Assembly (NCBI RefSeq): GCF_012427845.1
Contig: NZ_CP038498.1
Coordinates: 2,852,001-2,916,000, forward strand
Direction of reading: 5' to 3'
Source: Pectobacterium punjabense
GTDB lineage: Bacteria; Pseudomonadota; Gammaproteobacteria; Enterobacterales; Enterobacteriaceae
Length of the DNA: 64,000 nucleotides
Position 1 is the stretch's first letter, and each line of letters opens with the position of its first letter. The translations under genes and the position numbers were made by a program. Positions 41,819-50,310 of this stretch are shown here, one piece after another. The notes beneath the pieces are model-generated. The model did no database searches and was not told the origin of the DNA. It was given only the letters and a program-made list of their open reading frames with translations.

Positions 41819-43876
41819 TTATCCAGGCTTACGCTGTGCTGGCACGCCTAAGCGCTGAAGATGCTCAACAAACACTGAGGGAGTTGTCGTATCCTGTAAC
41901 AGCCAGACGCGATGCTTTGCTCTCGTCAACGCGACATACAGTAAGCGACGCTCTTCCGCATCGGGAAAATTCTCTGGCTCAGGTAACAGCGCTGCCTCAA
42001 TCACAGATTCTCTTGCCGGAGCCGGGAACCCATCTTTACCCTCATGCATCCCTACAATAATGACATACTCAGCCTGCTGACCTTTACTGGCATGCACCGT
42101 CATGAAATCAATATGTAAATTCGGCCATTTGGTCGCAGCCTTCTCTAAAATAGCAGGGCGCAAATGGTGATAACGAGCAAGCACGAGAATACGCTCATCG
42201 GCTTTAGCAAAACCGCTCAACTTATCCAAGAGTGGTTCAAGCTGTTCCTGAGGTAGGATAGTCACCGCTTTTTTATCCCCCTTGCTCAAGCTATTAAGCG
42301 GTTTCTTCAACTGATACGGATTCTGTTGGATGAACGTGTTGGCAATTTCACCAATGCGTTCATTAAAGCGATAGGTCGTATCTAGCGCGCACTGTTCACC
42401 TACGCCAAAATGCTGTTCGAAGCCCGTCGTCAACGCCAATTCCGCACCGCTGAAACGATAGATTGCCTGCCAGTCATCCCCTACGGCAAACAGGCAGGTA
42501 CGGCTATTTTGTCGCCGCAGCGCAGCAAGCAAACTCGCGCGCTGTGGTGAAATATCCTGAAATTCATCGACCAGAATATGTTTCCAGGGACTGACAAAAC
42601 GTCCTTTATCCAGCAAGTTCACAGCCTGATGGATAAGGCCGGAGAAGTCGACTGCGTTTTCGTCCTTAAGCGCTTTTTTCCAGGCTTTCAATAACGGTGC
42701 CATCAGGCGAATACGTTGCTGAAATTCAGTCCTAATCGATTCTGGCGCTTGTTCCACCATTTCGCTCTGGCTACCACCGTGCATACGCATCAATCCCAGC
42801 CAGCGCTCAAGTCGTCCAGCCAACCGAGCCGCCAGCTTCGAATCGTTCCAGAAATCGCCATCTGGCACATCCCACTCCAGCTCTTCCGTTAACCAACGAC
42901 GCCAACCATTAGCCTGCGTTTTTTTCTCGGCGCATTGCTGCTGCCAGTGTGAAATCAACAGCTCGCGGCGCTGTTTTGCATCACTTTCAAGCTGGCTTAC
43001 CATCGGTGCCTTACGGCTAGCCTGCTGAATGATGTGCAATGCCAGCGCATGGAATGTCTTAGCCTGAATCTCATCCGTATGGAGCCGTTCCTGAATGCGC
43101 TCGTTCATCTCGTCTGCCGCTTTACGGCCAAATGCCAGCAGCAAAATCTGATCGGGCGCCGCTTCTTGACGATGCATTAGCCAGGCTGCACGAGCCACCA
43201 GCACGGACGTTTTACCACTGCCTGCCCCTGCCAACACTAGCACGCCCTCTTCGCCATTCATCACGGCTTTGCTCTGAGACACATTTAATGGCGAACTCTC
43301 TACCGTTTCAAAGAAAGTCTGCTCTGCCGCCAACGTGCGATCCGTCCATGCCTGGTTCGTCGCAGTGCGCATCTCGTCACCCTGCTCAAGCCAACGCAGG
43401 CAATGTTGGTAGTTATCACGGCAGTTATCAAAGGAATCAAGGCGAGCAAGAGGAAGAGGCAGAGACTCCAGCGAATTGCGGATAGCACTCTGCAACGTTG
43501 ATAGAGCCTGACGACTAAACCATTTATCCTGCTGCGTCAGTGTATGGATACTGTCCATTTGACGCAGCAAAACCTCAGCACAGATCAGGCTCATCTCCTC
43601 GCTCCAGCCAAGCCAGGATTTGAGAAGATGGCGGTAAAAAGCCTGCGTTTCCTGCCACTCAGTACCATGCAAACGCACCACTTTTCCGGCTGGCAATTCA
43701 AATTCCAGCTCACCCCACACCAGCCCTCTTTTACAGTGAATATTCAGCAACTGATTAAAAGGAATCAGGTATTCATGTTTATCGCCACTCACTTCGACAC
43801 CGGCATTCAGTAACCGCACCCGGTTGTAAGGATGCTGAGCCAGATGTTTACCTAATGAGGTAGATTTCAGTTCCAT
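41819..43876 (-). CDS. helD: DNA helicase IV
   Basis: 3'-to-5' superfamily 1 helicase of the UvrD/Rep type. I chose MELKSTSLGKHLAQHPYNR (685 residues), which matches the E. coli start. Walker A is LAGAGSGKTS (about 215), motif II VDEFQDISPQRA, motif III GDDWQAIYRFSG, motif V HASKGQQAEYVIIVG and motif VI VALTRAKHRVWLL. The N-terminal domain precedes the helicase core as in E. coli HelD. Confidence 0.96.
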   Translation of the reverse strand: MELKSTSLGKHLAQHPYNRVRLLNAGVEVSGDKHEYLIPFNQLLNIHCKRGLVWGELEFELPAGKVVRLHGTEWQETQAFYRHLLKSWLGWSEEMSLICAEVLLRQMDSIHTLTQQDKWFSRQALSTLQSAIRNSLESLPLPLARLDSFDNCRDNYQHCLRWLEQGDEMRTATNQAWTDRTLAAEQTFFETVESSPLNVSQSKAVMNGEEGVLVLAGAGSGKTSVLVARAAWLMHRQEAAPDQILLLAFGRKAADEMNERIQERLHTDEIQAKTFHALALHIIQQASRKAPMVSQLESDAKQRRELLISHWQQQCAEKKTQANGWRRWLTEELEWDVPDGDFWNDSKLAARLAGRLERWLGLMRMHGGSQSEMVEQAPESIRTEFQQRIRLMAPLLKAWKKALKDENAVDFSGLIHQAVNLLDKGRFVSPWKHILVDEFQDISPQRASLLAALRRQNSRTCLFAVGDDWQAIYRFSGAELALTTGFEQHFGVGEQCALDTTYRFNERIGEIANTFIQQNPYQLKKPLNSLSKGDKKAVTILPQEQLEPLLDKLSGFAKADERILVLARYHHLRPAILEKAATKWPNLHIDFMTVHASKGQQAEYVIIVGMHEGKDGFPAPARESVIEAALLPEPENFPDAEERRLLYVALTRAKHRVWLLQDTTTPSVFVEHLQRLGVPAQRKPG

Positions 43877-44062
43877 GATGTTCGCGCCATGACTATGTGA
43901 GAGGGACATTGGTACATTTGTTAGCGTTTCTCAGTTTCCTAGTTTACCCGTTATCGGACTTCACGCTCTAGCCTTAAAAACAGGTTAGGATATCCTGATG
44001 CTTAATGTGATAATTCTTTTACCATCAGCAAGTTTGGTTACCTTGCAAGCACAGGAGAAACT

Positions 44063-44509
44063 ATGCGTACTGCGTTGAACATCCTTAATTTCGTACTGGG
44101 CGGCTTTTTCACCACATTAGCCTGGCTTCTGGCAACCGTCGTCAGCGTGCTGCTGATCTTCACTTTGCCGCTAACACGCTCATGCTGGGAAATCACCAAA
44201 TTGTCGCTTTTTCCTTATGGCAGTGAAGCCATCCATGTTGATGCGTTACGCCCCAATGAAAAGAGCGCCATTCTTAGCGCTGGCGGTTCTCTACTTAATA
44301 TCTTCTGGTTCATTTTCTTTGGCTGGTGGCTTTGCCTATCGCATATCATTACCGGTATCGCTCAATGTATTACGATCATTGGCATTCCAGTCGGCATCGC
44401 TAATTTTAAAATTGCTGCCATCGCGCTATGGCCTGTCGGACGTCGCGTGGTTTCCGTCGAGCTCGCGCAGGCTGCGCGGGAAAATAATGCCCGTCGTCAC
44501 TATCGCTAA
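44063..44509 (+). CDS. yccF: YccF domain inner-membrane protein
   Basis: A 148-residue membrane protein with repeated YccF (DUF307) units: two hydrophobic segments near 5-33 and two near 75-120, with the conserved CWEITKLSLFPYG and IPVGIANFKIAAIALWPVGRRVV. Function unknown. It starts the yccF-yccS pair; GGAG precedes the ATG. Confidence 0.92.
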   Translation: MRTALNILNFVLGGFFTTLAWLLATVVSVLLIFTLPLTRSCWEITKLSLFPYGSEAIHVDALRPNEKSAILSAGGSLLNIFWFIFFGWWLCLSHIITGIAQCITIIGIPVGIANFKIAAIALWPVGRRVVSVELAQAARENNARRHYR

Positions 44510-44529
44510 CGGCATCTAAGGATATTACG

Positions 44530-46665
44530 TTGCTCACCTTCGCCCCAGGAATTCGTCGCTATGTCTATAACAGCAGTTGGCTGTATAGCATCCGCATCCT
44601 TATTGCACTCAGTGGTGCAGCGGCCGTTCCCTGGTGGCTAGGTCAGCCAACATCAACAATTCCGGTCACTCTGGGGGTTGTCGCCGCGGCTCTTACCGAC
44701 CTCGACGATCGCCTCACCGGACGGTTACGTAATTTATTTATTACGCTGTCCTGTTTTTTTGTTGCTTCCGTTTCGATCGAATTGCTTTTTCCTTATCCGT
44801 GGCTATTCGGCATTGGTCTGGCGGTATCAACCTGCGGTTTTATCCTGCTCGGCGCATTAGGGCAGCGCTATGCGACAATCGCATTCGGTGCACTGCTGAT
44901 CGCGATTTACACCATGCTAGGAATATCCCTTTACGACAATTGGTATCAGCAGCCCATCATGCTCTTGATCGGAGCCTCCTGGTATAATCTGCTGACGCTA
45001 TTCGGACATCTACTCTTCCCGATCCGCCCGTTGCAGGATAATCTCGCACAGTGTTATCAACAGTTAGCTCGCTACTTAGATGCAAAAGCCAACCTATTCG
45101 ATCCCGATATTGAAGAAGAAACTGACAAGCCCCTTATTGATGTTGCCATGGCAAACAGCCAACTGGTTGCGATGCTCAACCAAACCAAATCATCATTGTT
45201 AACGCGCCTGCGTGGCGATCGCGGACAGCGAGGAACACGCCAAACACTGCACTACTATTTTGTCGCCCAGGATATTCACGAACGTGCCAGTTCTTCGCAT
45301 GTTTACTATCCACAGTTGCGTGAAAAACTGCGCTATAGCGACGTCCTATTTCGCTTTCAACGTCTGCTAAGCATGCAAGCCAAAGCCTGCCAGAAGTTAT
45401 CGCAATCCATTCTGCTGCACCAAAAATATCAGCATGACAGCCGCATTGAGCGAGCTTTTGTGCATCTTGAATCCGCTATTGCGCGCGTCGCTGCCAACAA
45501 CATGGCGGATCCCGCACAAATTAAGGCACTCACTTATTTATTGAATAATCTGCGTGCTATTGATGCGCAATTATCGACCATCGAATCCGAGCAGAGCATT
45601 GAGCAAGAAAACAATCCAGAAAACACGCTAGCCGATGACAACATCACGGGTTGGAGCGATATCCGTTTACGCATTAGCCGCCATCTAACACCACAGTCGG
45701 CGCTGTTTCGCCATGCCATCCGCATGTCAGTCTTACTCTGTAGCGGCTACGCGTTGATTCAGATAACGGGTTTGCAACACGGTTATTGGATTTTGCTGAC
45801 CAGCCTATTTGTTTGCCAGCCCAACTATAACGCAACCCGGAGACGACTGACGTTGAGGGTTATCGGGACATTGACCGGTATTTTAATCGGCCTTCCTATC
45901 CTGTACTTCGTCCCTTCACAGGAAGGACAACTCACGCTGATCGTCATTAGCGGTGTACTCTTCTTTGCCTTTCGTAACGTGCAATACGCACATGCGACCA
46001 TGTTTATTACGCTGCTTGTCCTACTTTGTTTCAACCTGTTGGGCGAAGGCTTTGACGTCGCGGTACCACGTATTATTGATACCTTGTTGGGTTGCGCCAT
46101 CGCATGGGCGGCAGTGAGTTTTATTTGGCCAGATTGGCGTTTCCGCGGCCTGCCTACCGTTATTAATAAAACATTAAATGCCAATTGCCGCTATCTTGAC
46201 GCGATCATGATTCAATATCATCAGGGGAAAGATAATAGTTTGCCTTATCGTATTGCCCGTCGCGATGCGCATAATTGCGACGCAGAATTGGCATCGGTTG
46301 TGTCAAATATGTCCTCTGAGCCTCACACCACCAAGAACAAGCTGGACAATGCATTCCGCTTCATGTGCCTGAATCATACGTTATTAAGTTATATCTCAAC
46401 GCTCGGCGCACACCGTGGGAAAATAGCTTCATCGGAAACGCTGCAATTTCTGGATGATGCCGTGTGTCATGTTGACGACGCGCTACACTGTCGGGAAGAG
46501 GACAGTCTACGAATCAATCAGGGATTGAAAGCTATTGCCACCGGCATTCAATCCCTTTCACTTGAGTCAGACAGTAAAGAACCATTAATTATTCAGCAAA
46601 TCGGCCTGCTGATCGGCCTCTTACCTGAACTCGTACAGCTAAAAAACGACATAATTTCACAGTAA
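44530..46665 (+). CDS. yccS: YccS/YhfK family membrane protein
   Basis: A 711-residue inner-membrane protein with two halves, each with about five or six membrane segments followed by a cytoplasmic helical domain, related to the aromatic acid exporter family (FUSC-like). It starts with TTG behind AAGGA. Sequence follows E. coli YccS throughout, including VCQPNYNATRRRLTLRVIGT and RNVQYAHATMFITLLVLLCFN. Role unknown, possibly efflux. 20 bases after yccF. Confidence 0.93.
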   Translation: MLTFAPGIRRYVYNSSWLYSIRILIALSGAAAVPWWLGQPTSTIPVTLGVVAAALTDLDDRLTGRLRNLFITLSCFFVASVSIELLFPYPWLFGIGLAVSTCGFILLGALGQRYATIAFGALLIAIYTMLGISLYDNWYQQPIMLLIGASWYNLLTLFGHLLFPIRPLQDNLAQCYQQLARYLDAKANLFDPDIEEETDKPLIDVAMANSQLVAMLNQTKSSLLTRLRGDRGQRGTRQTLHYYFVAQDIHERASSSHVYYPQLREKLRYSDVLFRFQRLLSMQAKACQKLSQSILLHQKYQHDSRIERAFVHLESAIARVAANNMADPAQIKALTYLLNNLRAIDAQLSTIESEQSIEQENNPENTLADDNITGWSDIRLRISRHLTPQSALFRHAIRMSVLLCSGYALIQITGLQHGYWILLTSLFVCQPNYNATRRRLTLRVIGTLTGILIGLPILYFVPSQEGQLTLIVISGVLFFAFRNVQYAHATMFITLLVLLCFNLLGEGFDVAVPRIIDTLLGCAIAWAAVSFIWPDWRFRGLPTVINKTLNANCRYLDAIMIQYHQGKDNSLPYRIARRDAHNCDAELASVVSNMSSEPHTTKNKLDNAFRFMCLNHTLLSYISTLGAHRGKIASSETLQFLDDAVCHVDDALHCREEDSLRINQGLKAIATGIQSLSLESDSKEPLIIQQIGLLIGLLPELVQLKNDIISQ

Positions 46666-46681
46666 AACAGGGAGCACGCTC

Positions 46682-47302
46682 TTAGTGTTTTGGCCCTTTG
46701 GAAAGAGTATTATTTTTATACCACTCTAAAAGCTCATTACGAATACCGCGGGGGAGCGCGGCTTGATGCGTGCCACAAATTGCGCCAGCAAGCGCCAATA
46801 ACACGTTCACGCTTAAATTAGCGCGCACCTTTCGCAGCTCAAGATAGCTGTTTTTCGCACCATAATGCTGTAATTCATCAATATTCTTTATTCCCGCTTT
46901 CCACAGCAGCCTTTCGATGTCGTGGTTAAGATTAGGGAGATCTTTTAAACGCCCGCTCGTACATTTAAGAGCCTGATCATGCTGCGCACCTGCTAACGCC
47001 AGTCGGGCAAAATATAATAACTGCTGTGGCTCTTGCCATAATATGTCATCAACAAGGAAGTAGTTCAGCGGTAACGGCATACCGCGTTTGGTATAAATCA
47101 GATGTGGCATATCACGCTGCTGAAAATATTTTTCATCTTTTTTACTGGCGCGAAGATAAAGCTCCCCTTCCGACACCAATCCAAAAATCGTTTTATTTGC
47201 TGCGATACTGTAGCCACCAAATTGGGAACGTGAAGTGATATCCCCTAAAGAGGAAAACGAATGTTGAGATTGCAAAATCCTTTTTTTGCATAATTGCTTC
47301 AT
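46682..47302 (-). CDS. sxy: Competence regulator Sxy/TfoX
   Basis: Co-activator that works with CRP at CRP-S sites to turn on DNA-uptake genes. I chose MKQLCKKRILQSQHSF (206 residues) because AAGGA lies eight bases before it; other starts (47308, 47380) sit on or before that site. Two domains are seen: a TfoX N-terminal domain with FGGYSIAANKTIFGLVSEGELYLRA and a C-terminal helix-hairpin-helix domain (DLPNLNHDIERLLWKAGI). Convergent with yccS, divergent from sulA, as in E. coli. Confidence 0.93.
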   Translation of the reverse strand: MKQLCKKRILQSQHSFSSLGDITSRSQFGGYSIAANKTIFGLVSEGELYLRASKKDEKYFQQRDMPHLIYTKRGMPLPLNYFLVDDILWQEPQQLLYFARLALAGAQHDQALKCTSGRLKDLPNLNHDIERLLWKAGIKNIDELQHYGAKNSYLELRKVRANLSVNVLLALAGAICGTHQAALPRGIRNELLEWYKNNTLSKGPKH

Positions 47303-47397
47303 TGCCATAATCCTTAGTATTGAAATGATCTCTTCCTGAACAGTTAAATATTCGTAGCAGGAATAAATAATTAACCACACCCCTGAGGTGGCTTCAA

Positions 47398-47417
47398 ACA
47401 GTAAATGTGTTTACTGT
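47398..47417. repeat. Perfect palindrome between sxy and sulA
   Basis: ACAGTAAATGTGTTTACTGT has eight-base arms that are exact reverse complements around TGTG. It lies between the two starts and matches none of the operators I know (LexA, CRP, FNR, TyrR spacing all fail). Confidence 0.85.
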
Positions 47418-47459
47418 CTCTTGCATAAAGAATATGCGAAGCGCTTTCAAAAAATCAGG

Positions 47460-47500
47460 TTGATTTTCACGCACACAGCAGTTACTGTACATTCATACAG
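47460..47500 (+). promoter_or_regulatory. sulA promoter with LexA box
   Basis: TTGATT (47460-47465) and TACTGT (47483-47488) are 17 bases apart. The SOS box CTGTACATTCATACAG (47485-47500) begins within the -10 element, so LexA would exclude RNA polymerase. Confidence 0.92.
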
Positions 47501-47523
47501 TAACACTATGGGTAGAACTCATT

Positions 47524-48030
47524 ATGCGTACGCAATCAATCAGCTCTCACAACGTCCCGTCATCATCGTTTTCTGCCAATCAACACACAGCAGAATCTTC
47601 GGCTGTCGCGGGCGGTATTATCAGCGAAGTCGTGTACAACGCCGATCAACCCATAGTCACACACCTGTTACTTCCACTCTTACAGCAGCTAGGCACACAG
47701 TCTCGCTGGCTGCTATGGCTTTCTCCTCAGCAAAAATTGAGTCGCCCTTGGGTACAGCAATCTGGATTACCGCTGGATAAAATAGTGCAGCTCAACCATA
47801 TCAATCCCTTGTTTACTGTTGATGCCATGGAGAGAGCGTTACTGACAGGAAATTACAGCGCCGTTTTGTGCTGGTTGCCGCACGAATTGACGGGAGAAGA
47901 GAAGGTTCGGTTACGGGACGCCGCACAGGCAGGGAATACATACGGCTTTATTATGCGACCAGAAAATGCCAGCGGGGACGCCTATAGACTGTTTCCCAGC
48001 CTTAAAATTCATTCGACATTGTATCATTAA
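47524..48030 (+). CDS. sulA: SOS cell division inhibitor SulA
   Basis: Binds FtsZ and halts division after DNA damage. The 168-residue protein has the conserved [14 protein letters not shown] and [30 protein letters not shown] segments and ends LKIHSTLYH; the C-terminal His-rich tail is the Lon recognition end in E. coli. Only a weak ribosome site precedes the ATG. Controlled by the LexA box just upstream. Confidence 0.96.
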   Translation: MRTQSISSHNVPSSSFSANQHTAESSAVAGGIISEVVYNADQPIVTHLLLPLLQQLGTQSRWLLWLSPQQKLSRPWVQQSGLPLDKIVQLNHINPLFTVDAMERALLTGNYSAVLCWLPHELTGEEKVRLRDAAQAGNTYGFIMRPENASGDAYRLFPSLKIHSTLYH

Positions 48031-48067
48031 GTAAATTAAGATTTTTCTCAGCTCAATTACGTTATAT

Positions 48068-48109
48068 GCCCCGTGGATCGCCGCAAAGCGGTATTCTGCG
48101 GGCTTTTTG
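48068..48109 (+). terminator. sulA terminator
   Basis: An inner stem CCGC/GCGG and an outer GCCC/GGGC stem with internal mismatches, followed by TTTTT. An imperfect but plausible terminator between sulA and ompA. Confidence 0.6.
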
Positions 48110-48196
48110 GCTATATTTAATACACCCCAAAGACGTAAGATCTGTCAAAACCATCTACTATTTGTTAGTAAGTGTGTATGATTCGTGCGTTTTTCC

Positions 48197-48392
48197 TATG
48201 ACGCAAGTCACATCATACTTGTAACTTTCTCATCACGTTGTAGACTTTAACTCGCTGGAGTTGCTCTTTTATAACGTCAGTTGACTGACAGTGAGTCATA
48301 AATAAGGGCAAAGTCTCCAACCAAAGGATTTTAACCAAAGGTTTATTAGCCCTCCAGGTTAATTGCCGATTTGGATGATAATGAGGCGTAAA
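48197..48392 (+). promoter_or_regulatory. ompA promoter, CRP site and long leader
   Basis: TTGTAA (48219-48224) and TAGACT (48241-48246), 16 bases apart, match the E. coli ompA promoter in sequence and position. TATGA-N6-TCACA (48197-48212) fits a CRP site just upstream. Transcription from near 48253 gives a leader of about 140 bases; in E. coli the ompA leader folds into stable stem-loops that protect the message and is a target of small RNAs. The ribosome site is GAGGCG. Confidence 0.8.
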
Positions 48393-49478
48393 ATGAAAAA
48401 AACAGCTATCGCAGTTGCAGTGGCACTGGCTAGCTTCGCGACTATCGCGCAAGCAGCTCCTAAAGAAAATACCTGGTACACCGGTGGTAAACTGGGTGTG
48501 TCTCAATTCCACGATACGGGCTTCTATGGCAATGGCTACAACGGTGTCATCAATAACCCGATCAAAAGCAAATTAGGCGCTGGTGCTTTTGTTGGTTACC
48601 AAGCCAACCCGTACCTGGGTTTTGAACTGGGCTACGATTGGTTGGGCCGCATGAAGTATGCTGGTTCTACTTCTAATGCAGCAGACAGTGCTAGCTTCAA
48701 GGCACAAGGCATTCAACTGGCTACTAAACTGAGCTACCCAGTGATGCCAGGTCTGGACGCCTATACCCGTCTGGGCGGCATGGTATGGCGCACTGATAGC
48801 CACGCTGACAGAAGCGGCACCCACCTCAACAACAACGATACTGGCGTTTCTCCGCTGGCTGCGATCGGTGTTGAATACGCTATCGACACAAACTGGGCTG
48901 CCCGCGTTGACTACCAATGGGTAAGCAACATTGGTGATGCTGGTACCGTTGGTGCCCGTCCAGATAACCTGCTGATGAGCGTTGGCCTGTCTTACCGTTT
49001 CGGTCAAGATGAGCGTGTTGCACCCGTTGTTGCTCCGGCTCCAACTCCAGCACCAGCTCCAGTTGTTGAAACCAAGCGTTTCACCCTGAAATCTGACGTC
49101 CTGTTCAACTTCAACAAAGCAACGCTGAAAGCAGAAGGCCAGCAATCACTGGATCAACTGTACACCCAGCTGAGCTCTCTGGACCCGAAAGACGGTTCCG
49201 TTGTTGTTCTGGGCTTCACTGACCGTTTAGGTTCAGAGCAATATAACCAAGCTCTGTCTGAAAAACGTGCTCAGAGCGTAGTGGATTATCTGGTTTCTAA
49301 AGGTATCCCTGCGAATAAAGTCTCTGCTCGTGGCTTAGGTAAATCTCAACCAGTTACCGGTTCTACCTGTGACAACGTGAAACCTCGTGCTGCGCTGATC
49401 GACTGCCTGGCACCAGATCGTCGCGTAGAGATCGAAGTTAAAGGCATCAAAGACGTTGTAACTCAGCCTCAGGCTTAA
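48393..49478 (+). CDS. ompA: Outer membrane protein A
   Basis: Abundant porin-like protein that ties the outer membrane to peptidoglycan. The 361-residue precursor has a 21-residue signal peptide ([21 protein letters not shown]), an eight-stranded barrel ending at SYRFGQ (about residue 208), a Pro-Ala hinge ([11 protein letters not shown]), and an OmpA-C domain with [20 protein letters not shown] and [21 protein letters not shown] binding peptidoglycan. The longer frame upstream (10 residues) covers the ribosome site. Confidence 0.98.
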   Translation: MKKTAIAVAVALASFATIAQAAPKENTWYTGGKLGVSQFHDTGFYGNGYNGVINNPIKSKLGAGAFVGYQANPYLGFELGYDWLGRMKYAGSTSNAADSASFKAQGIQLATKLSYPVMPGLDAYTRLGGMVWRTDSHADRSGTHLNNNDTGVSPLAAIGVEYAIDTNWAARVDYQWVSNIGDAGTVGARPDNLLMSVGLSYRFGQDERVAPVVAPAPTPAPAPVVETKRFTLKSDVLFNFNKATLKAEGQQSLDQLYTQLSSLDPKDGSVVVLGFTDRLGSEQYNQALSEKRAQSVVDYLVSKGIPANKVSARGLGKSQPVTGSTCDNVKPRAALIDCLAPDRRVEIEVKGIKDVVTQPQA

Positions 49479-49488
49479 GTTATTAACG

Positions 49489-49518
49489 AAAAAAACCTCG
49501 CTTCGGCGAGGTTTTTTT
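49489..49518 (+). terminator. ompA terminator
   Basis: AAAAACCTCGC and GCGAGGTTTTT pair around a TTCG tetraloop and run into T7, ten bases after the stop. Very strong. Confidence 0.95.
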
Positions 49519-49629
49519 ATGAAGGACATCTTTGTCTGTCACCCTACGGGCCGTTGCTGCGCAACGTTGGAAAACGCGCCCTGCGCTTTTTTATGTCCGT
49601 TTTTCAGCAAGATAAATGACAAATACCGA

Positions 49630-50091
49630 TCATTTTTCGTCTTTATTATTCAGAATGTCTTTAAGATCCTGCTTGAGCAGCGACATCTGGCTGGCATATT
49701 TCTCTTTATGCTCGGCATCTTCAATTAACTGCACAATCGTTTCCGACAAGGTCACCCCACGCCTCTGAGCAAGAGCCGCCAGACGCTGCCAAACCAAGTA
49801 TTCCAAATCGATTGATTTCTTGCGCGTATGTTGGTGTTCCGCATTAAAATGACGTTTACGCCGTGCGCGGATCGTTTGCTTCATCCTATTTTCTAAGATG
49901 GGATTCATACATTGCGCAATCCACTCCAACACTTTCACTGGCTGGTTTTCCATTTTAAGCAATGCCTGCACCGCATCATCCGCCGCACTTTGCTCCAGAA
50001 AACGCGTAACCGCTTCTCCCTCGCGATGTTTTTTCACCAGGTATTTCCATTTCCATCCGCACTCAAGATTTTCTAGTTGTTGATATTTCAT
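49630..50091 (-). CDS. matP: Macrodomain Ter protein MatP
   Basis: Binds matS sites and organises the replication-terminus macrodomain, linking it to the divisome. The 153-residue protein has the N-terminal helical domain ([26 protein letters not shown]), a ribbon-helix-helix part around [23 protein letters not shown] (about 91-113) and a C-terminal coiled coil. Divergent from ycbZ and next to ompA as in E. coli. Confidence 0.96.
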   Translation of the reverse strand: MKYQQLENLECGWKWKYLVKKHREGEAVTRFLEQSAADDAVQALLKMENQPVKVLEWIAQCMNPILENRMKQTIRARRKRHFNAEHQHTRKKSIDLEYLVWQRLAALAQRRGVTLSETIVQLIEDAEHKEKYASQMSLLKQDLKDILNNKDEK

Positions 50092-50230
50092 ATTAAATTC
50101 TTCAGTGACCGCGTAACGTTACTTCCAGCATAACAGTTTTCCCTGATTTTGGCCGCTTTCTGGCGGTTTTCTAGCGGCTTTTAAGACGATTGGCCAATCA
50201 GGTTCTGATCTTCGACGAATGAAAGATGAC

Positions 50231-50277
50231 GGAGAGATGACTCTCCTTATGCGCAGTGCGCATTATTCTTGTATAAT
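50231..50277 (+). promoter_or_regulatory. ycbZ promoter with two adjacent palindromes
   Basis: A perfect -10 element TATAAT stands at 50272-50277. Upstream lie two palindromes nearly end to end: GGAGAG-ATGA-CTCTCC (50231-50246) and ATGCGCA-G-TGCGCAT (50249-50263), the second covering the -35 position, where no consensus -35 is seen. This suggests an activator- or repressor-controlled promoter between matP and ycbZ. Confidence 0.6.
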
Positions 50278-50310
50278 CACGCTTTTCCTTTAGACGATTA
50301 CATTGATACT

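Noticed and set aside
50105..50117. GTGACCGCGTAAC considered as a matS site next to matP
   Set aside because: Two mismatches to GTGACRNYGTCAC, one in the conserved arm; not strong enough.
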